Assembly (NCBI GenBank): GCA_944739405.2
Contig: OX123182.2
Location: forward strand, 99,316,051 to 99,380,050
Source: Euclidia mi
Lineage: Eukaryota; Arthropoda; Insecta; Lepidoptera; Erebidae
Length of the DNA: 64,000 nt
Reading direction: 5' to 3'
Made by a program: the position numbers and the translations under genes. The notes beneath the pieces are model-generated. The model did not search any database. It had not been told where the DNA came from and saw only the letters and a program-made list of their open reading frames with translations. Below are positions 59,334-64,000 of this stretch, piece after piece. Every line of letters begins with the position of its first letter. Positions within the stretch are counted from its first letter, which is position 1.

Positions 59334-59566
59334 TATTGTACAAACAGATTGATGTATGTAATATAAATTTTAATATCAGTATCTCAATTCAATATGCTAA
59401 AACGATTTGCTTGCGATTTTGAAATATTGGAATACGGATGTCGCCAGAATACGGCCGCACGCGACGAGAATGAAGGGCGCCCCGCAGTAGACGGAGCTAA
59501 GCTCCCTTCACCTCCCCTGCTTCACCCCCTCATTTACCAAAACAGTCTCTTAGGACAGCGCCTTAA

Positions 59567-60732
59567 GCGTATGCACATTTGTTTTATTTGCACAATTATA
59601 TTACATAAGTACAAAATAGCCTGAAACACAGGTGAAAACCTAGTTCAGGCAATTAATTTTAAACACTAGATAGCAAAGTAAAAATAACCTATACCGGCTT
59701 TAAACTACCTATATGTTAAGTATTTATTGTTTATTAGATTATAAAAAATTATATTATTATAAGAATATCCAGACCTAATGTATCCATCCACTGTAAACAT
59801 TATTTTTGAATAAAGATTATTATTATTATTATTAAGGTTTACCTGCATTCTTCCAAAGTTAAATAAAATAAATTGTTACAAAATTCTCCATGTCGTTACG
59901 TCTACAGCGCGGCGCCACGGCGTGCAAATCCACGATGAGCGTATTCCATCAGAGGTAAAATTACTCCAATTAAGAAGAAACAATTAATAGGAGAGATAAA
60001 AAAACGCGGCAGCAGATCCGCGTTTTATCCTCAAATAAAGACAATCAAACGATTGATAACAACGCCAGAAGCATTTTTAAGATTAGTTGTATCATATTGG
60101 TGAAAGATTTATAAATCAACGGGCCGTCCCATGGCTCCTCAAGTCCTCAATGCAATCAATAGTTAATTTCTAAATTTATTTAATGGATTAACAAATTAAT
60201 TGACGCTAAAAAAATTGCGCGTCCGTAATCTACATTGTTCAGACAGGAAAAGTGAAGCCTAATGGCCTCTCGTCAAGATACCATAGACAAAAATAAAAGT
60301 TATAGAAATCTATCATGCCCACAGATACTAAATTTATCGTTGAAAAATCGACTAATACTAATTTAGTTTACGAATACTAGGCACATTGGTGGCAATGTAA
60401 TGCGAGATAAAATCGATGCGTTACAATACATACCAACCCAAAAAAAAAGGAAAGGACTCTTTCTTTTATGCCGAAAAGAAGACCAATAGAAAACGTACAC
60501 CAAACAAATACTGCAATTCCAAAAAAAAAAACTCTACATAGAACTCTACATTGAACTCTATGTAAATTTAAAAAAGCACTCTACCTAAAACTCTACCAAA
60601 CTTCAAGACTCTACTCAATTTCAGTCTAATAAAAGCTTTTCAAAAAATCGAAATAAACAAAAAATCAAAATATAATGCTAATGGCAAAATCAAACAAACT
60701 AAATGCAAGTAGTTGCTAGAGTTGCTCGATTT
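59567..60732. other. AT-rich DNA with a LINE tail
   Basis: TTTTTGAATAAAGATTATTA followed by (ATT)n at about 59805-59836 is a plus-strand LINE 3' end. AAAACGCGG and CCGCGTTTT near 60003-60030 form a small hairpin. Otherwise nothing is recognised. Confidence 0.4.
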
Positions 60733-61137
60733 AAAGTGCGGTTGGGCACCCTTGCCACCGACTCTATAAGAGCACAACTCTTAACTTGGATGTTTTTTTT
60801 GAAAGTACGGTTAGACACCCTCGCCACCGACTCTATAGAGAACATCAAAACTCTTAAAGTAACCATTAAGGTTGCTTGTTAAAGACAACGCCGCCAAAGG
60901 ACGCGTCAGACGTGGATGCCAAATGGTGGTTCATCACAACAAGGCGGTGGGAACACAAAAAAATGGAACTGTGATCGGCATAGCTCCACCAACTTTCCGG
61001 GCACAGTTGCATTTCAAAAAATACAAAATTTTGTCGTGACCGGCGCAACACAACCGACCTACCGTGCACAACAGAACAAAAGGAAAAAAAATTGTCTATT
61101 GTGACCGGCATAACACCACCGACTTACTGTGCACAAT
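60733..61137. repeat. Two small tandem-repeat arrays
   Basis: First array: two units of about 69 bp (from 60733 and 60802) sharing CACCGACTCTATA and AACTCTTA. Second array: three units spaced 65 bp (from 60971, 61036 and 61101) sharing GTGACCGGC and GTGCACAA. They lie downstream of the minus-strand Gypsy pol end and may belong to the 3' region or LTR of that element (inference). Confidence 0.65.
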
Positions 61138-61696
61138 AGAATAAAGCAAAAAAGCAAATACGTTCGAGGAATGGAAAGTTCCAAGAGCGCAAAAGACCAG
61201 GTTACTGCCCAAAAGCGTCAGTTATCGGCAAAAGAAATATCCAGGGACCAAATGAAAACTTGGTTTCCCCAAATGTCAAATCAGGTTTAGGGATCCCTAA
61301 AAAAATTGTCAAATGCGGTAGACTTAAAAATAAGTAAAAACTACACAGGACTAAGATATAAAAACACAAAAAAGTCGTTCAATATAAACAAAATGAACGG
61401 TAAAACACAAAAAAAGGTGCAAAACCTTTTAACAAAAACAAAATAAAAAATGTACATAAGATCTAGTGATGCTGAGAAACAGAACCTATGAAATTTGCAA
61501 AAATGTAAAGCCGAAAAGGACCTAAGCGAACTTTTGAAATTAAACTTAAAGTTCACAAACTGCTAAGAAGTTACCTAACATTCATCATCACTCAAGCAGG
61601 TCAATCCTAACATACATCACTCTTATACTTCAACAGACAAGACCTGTATCTTCCAACAGCGTGCTAAATCCAAGTCAAAGTAAGGAAATCTAAAAG

Positions 61697-61985
61697 TTAA
61701 TATTTTATAATATCTTTAATGTGATATCTACCAGAAATCTTCTTATTTAAATCCTTTAAGAGGTAAACATTATCTGAAATCTTTTTAATAATTTAACATT
61801 TTATAAACTTAGGTGCTAATTTAGCCGAAAAGAATGCAGGAGCATTTGATTGAACAAAATTTCTTCTCCATACTACGTCACCAACATCAAAAGAAATGAC
61901 TTTCCTCCCTGAATTATAATAACGCGCGTTACGCTTGTAAGCGCTTAACAAATGAGACTGAACTCTAACAAAAATATCACTAAGG
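61697..61985 (-). pseudogene. Ty3/Gypsy pol C-terminus (integrase end)
   Basis: The minus-strand frame reads through SDIFVRVQSHLLSAYKRNAR, FDVGDVVWRRNFVQSNAP and FFSAKLAPKF. These are the conserved post-catalytic end of Gypsy-group integrases, as found in insect elements that carry a chromatin-tethering tail. TAA at 61793-61795 stops the frame but the same frame continues with VYLLKDL and YHIKDI to a second stop at 61697-61699, the likely original end. The catalytic DDE core is cut off on the right by the MITE starting near 61984. Only a fragment; no LTR identified with certainty. Confidence 0.75.
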
Positions 61986-62180
61986 GTCAATTCACACCGA
62001 AACGCTACGCGACGCGACGATGCGCGCACAGCAACTCAAAATATACTTTATTTACAACACGAAAAGATACACATTTGCGCGATGCATCTCGCGGCGCTGC
62101 GCAGCGCGACGCCACACTGTGTATAGGAAAAAGCCGTTGAGCCACACTGTGTATAGGAAAAAGACACATACAAATAGGTA
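61984..62180. mobile_element. MITE-like GGGTCAATTCACACC element and short repeats
   Basis: GGGTCAATTCACACCGAAAC followed by CGACGCGACGATGCGCG is the end of a widespread lepidopteran MITE family. CG-rich GCGGCGCTGCGCAGCGCGAC lies near 62090-62110. The other end is not clear. GCCACACTGTGTATAGGAAA occurs twice (62111 on and 62141 on) as a direct tandem repeat. The insertion interrupts the Gypsy pol relic. Confidence 0.5.
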
Positions 62181-62239
62181 CTTAAACGGTGAATCTCACC
62201 ACCATCTTAAACAGTAAGCTACCGTGGGAATGTCTTTGT

Positions 62240-62909
62240 TTCAGAGAGTCCGGGGGATCTGTGACAAGAAACACCTGGACGCCGAGCTTTAACATGTCAA
62301 GCAAGTTCTGCAAGACAACAAGCTCCGACCGCCGTGCCAACGTCACAGATCCCCGAAGAACAAGCCAGCCACAGTAGAAAGACAACCTGCTGTCCTCCCA
62401 TACATTAAGATCGTGACTGACAAGATTGGCTACATCTTGAAGCGAGCTTCAATCAAAACTTTCTACAAGCCGCCAACGAAGATAAGCCAATTATTACCAT
62501 CTGTCAAGAGTCAGTTACCCTTACAAGAGGCCGGGGTTTACAAGATAGACTGTGAGTGTGGGCTCTCATATATTGGACAAACCAAGAGAAGCATAGGCAT
62601 TCAACTAAAGGAACATATAGCTGACATTAAACACAAACGCTCGTCGAAGTCTGCTGTGTGTGAACATGTAGAACAAGGAACCAACCATTACCTGCGATTT
62701 GATAAACCACAGATACTCGCAAAAGAACACCGCTTTATTCCAAGAATGATACGTGAAGCTATTGAAATTAAAAAAGCATCCTAATTTCAATAGGGAAGAT
62801 GGTTGAAATGTTCCTCCAGCTTGGGACCCTGTTATCAGGCTAATGAAACCCAAGAAGGACAAAGTCATCAGAAGACATCAAGACAGTGAGCACGATCTGC
62901 GTAGATAGT
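62240..62909 (+). pseudogene. Penelope-like element, RT tail plus GIY-YIG endonuclease
   Basis: C-terminal part of a Penelope-like retroelement polyprotein. The frame from about 62240 (RVRGICDKKHLD) is broken by TAA at about 62289-62291 and continues to 62784 with KIVTDKIGYILK and IKTFYKPPTKI, the linker after the RT. The endonuclease follows at 62536-62760: GVYKIDCECGLSYIGQTKRS (GIY-YIG motif, with the C-x-C typical of Penelope) and EHIADIKHKRSSKSAVCEH. It closes with RFIPRMIREAIEIKK. One extra A in the run at about 62768-62774 shifts the frame. In the next frame PNFNRED and PPAWDPVIRLM continue to TAG at about 62907-62909, with one more stop. RT catalytic motifs are missing through 5' truncation. 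The GIY-YIG residues themselves look intact. Confidence 0.85.
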
Positions 62910-63200
62910 AACACCAATAGTTGAAAAATGTTCGGGTACTTTTAAATTCAAGACAAAGACAAATATCACCTCAGTCTATAAATGCCACTAACTAATGCCA
63001 CATGTCTTATTCTATAAATGCCACTTTCAGTCTTCAGTCATATCGTAAGTACATTTGGTGTAACCGATTCCGCAAAGTCGAGACAAGTATAAGGTATCTA
63101 ACCATTATGAACGGAACATTAGCTTTTTCACAAAGCGACTGCCGTCTAATCAGGATAGTTATATTCAATAGTTGGACTGGTGTTTGTATAATATATTAGA
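62910..63200 (+). other. Penelope 3' region or pseudo-LTR candidate
   Basis: TCTATAAATGCCACT occurs twice (about 62976 and 63012), with TATA-like character. Penelope-like elements often carry LTR-like repeats around the coding part, so this may be such a region. The upstream copy is not visible. Confidence 0.3.
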
Positions 63201-63849
63201 GAGTTAGGACTCAACAATTTCGTAGTCAGGACATAATAATATACATAGTCATTACACATAGATTCGTGATAGGTAGTCACGAACGGGACATCTTATGACA
63301 GATTACCCATCTATATAATTGATGGTGATAAGTGGACTTAATATTACAAATCAATAATCATGTCATCAATTTCCTATGGGTCTCTCAATTGGATTCACAT
63401 AATAACTGAATATAATTCACACAGTGCTGAGAAGGTATGTCACATTATGATATGAAGGTATGTATTGATTTCAAAGTGTCTTTTTAGATAAAATTGTATA
63501 ATACGATAAAAAAGGAAAAAGAAAAACGAAGCATATAAGTTTACTTTTGCGTACAAAAGTAATTATTGTTAAAAAATCTTTCTTGTTCAGCAATACAAAA
63601 CAACATACTCTAGCAATACACGAAGGAGTAAGTGTTAAAGCGTTGTAAGCTGCACAAATTCATTCAGCCCCGGGGTTAATGGAACCAATAAATCTGCACC
63701 TGTCACGGAAAGTACAGAATAGCCTATGGCTTTAGTGTGTCACAAGCTTGTATGCTCTCAACAGAATAATTTCAAACAAGAAATAGGTGGGACACTGCAT
63801 TGACAAGTAAAAACAAAAAGAAAATTGGTTTGTACATTAGAATATTTAT
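63201..63849. other. AT-rich DNA without recognisable feature
   Basis: No gene or repeat recognised. Confidence 0.4.
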
Positions 63850-63861
63850 TTATTTATTTAA

Positions 63862-63918
63862 AGACTCACGCCTTTATCCGCGAAGGGGTAGGCAGAGGTG
63901 TAATATTACACCCGCATG
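63862..63918 (-). mobile_element. Truncated SINE end
   Basis: GACTCACGCCTTTATCCGCG followed by AAGGGGTAGGCAGAGGTGTA and ATATTACACCCGCAT is the 3' end of the main SINE family. The rest is missing. Confidence 0.75.
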
Positions 63919-64000
63919 TACATTTGAAATTAGAACAATGGTCTACTTTCCGCATATTTTGCGGCGTAAAAATATGTAGCAATGCAGACGTTATTCCAAT

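Larger units (their letters stand above)
55295..59562 (+). mobile_element. TTAA-flanked element with YqaJ relic, copy 2
   Basis: Inverted copy of 48193-52052, flanked by TTAA (55291-55294, 59563-59566) with the same GGCGCTGT ends. Without its nested SINE it is about 3.89 kb, almost the length of copy 1. Order on the plus strand: AT-rich 5' part (55295-56639), YqaJ relic (56640-57606), an AATAAA-bearing 3' part, a region ending with the GGGTTCCGTAG-type unit (58597-58900), the SINE (58961-59333) and the right end. No transposase gene was found on either strand, so the element must rely on an enzyme encoded elsewhere (inference). Confidence 0.85.

Overview
The window is AT-rich, repeat-dense eukaryotic DNA, most likely from a moth or butterfly (Lepidoptera). 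The evidence is the repeat content. It holds tRNA-derived SINEs ending in the tail that contains 'ggggtaggcagag' (the Metulj-like type), short Helitrons ending in CTAG, the 'GGGTTCCGTAG' inverted-repeat element, and LINE tails with (GAT)n, (ATT)n or TTTGAC repeats. I recognise no intact host gene, rRNA, true tRNA gene or CRISPR array. All recognisable coding sequence belongs to decayed mobile elements.

Layout. 1-14972: inverted-repeat and terminal-inverted-repeat (TIR) elements (1033-1111, 2099-4056, 4071-4741, 6256-7211), several SINEs, a LINE tail and a Helitron, separated by featureless AT-rich DNA. 14973-27160 (copy A) and 29133-53803 (copy B): an old direct segmental duplication. Copy B is about twice as long because it received many more insertions. 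These are a DNA transposon with a SWIM-finger exon (30020-31962), a LINE end (32033-32783), a BEL/Pao retrotransposon cut off inside integrase (about 32949-37620), a nested TIR element (37825-39371), a SINE (42744-42992), a LINE (43320-44535), an inverted-repeat MITE (45178-45370), a second SINE type (47035-47290) and a 3.9-kb TTAA-flanked element (48193-52052). Copy A has its own private insertions: RTE-like LINE ends at 15729-16480 and 25717-26234, a Jockey-like LINE end at 24375-25155, a SINE/LINE tail at 21466-21703 and a Helitron at 26465-26672. Each copy gives a pre-insertion reference for the other, so insertion borders and target-site duplications can be read directly.

53804-59566: a spacer, then a second, inverted copy of the TTAA-flanked element (55295-59562). 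Both copies carry a broken gene for a YqaJ / lambda-exonuclease-type nuclease. In both, the codon where the catalytic lysine is expected is a stop, so the element apparently spread after its gene died. 59567-64000: tandem repeats, the end of a Ty3/Gypsy pol gene on the minus strand, a MITE, a Penelope-like element with a GIY-YIG endonuclease domain, and a SINE end.

The genes do not act as a host pathway; the interactions are between parasites. SINEs share a 3' end with a LINE found in the same window, nuclease-bearing TTAA elements look mobilised in trans, and elements are nested inside one another. Coordinates of repeat borders were set by eye and may be off by a few to tens of bases unless a target-site duplication is given.
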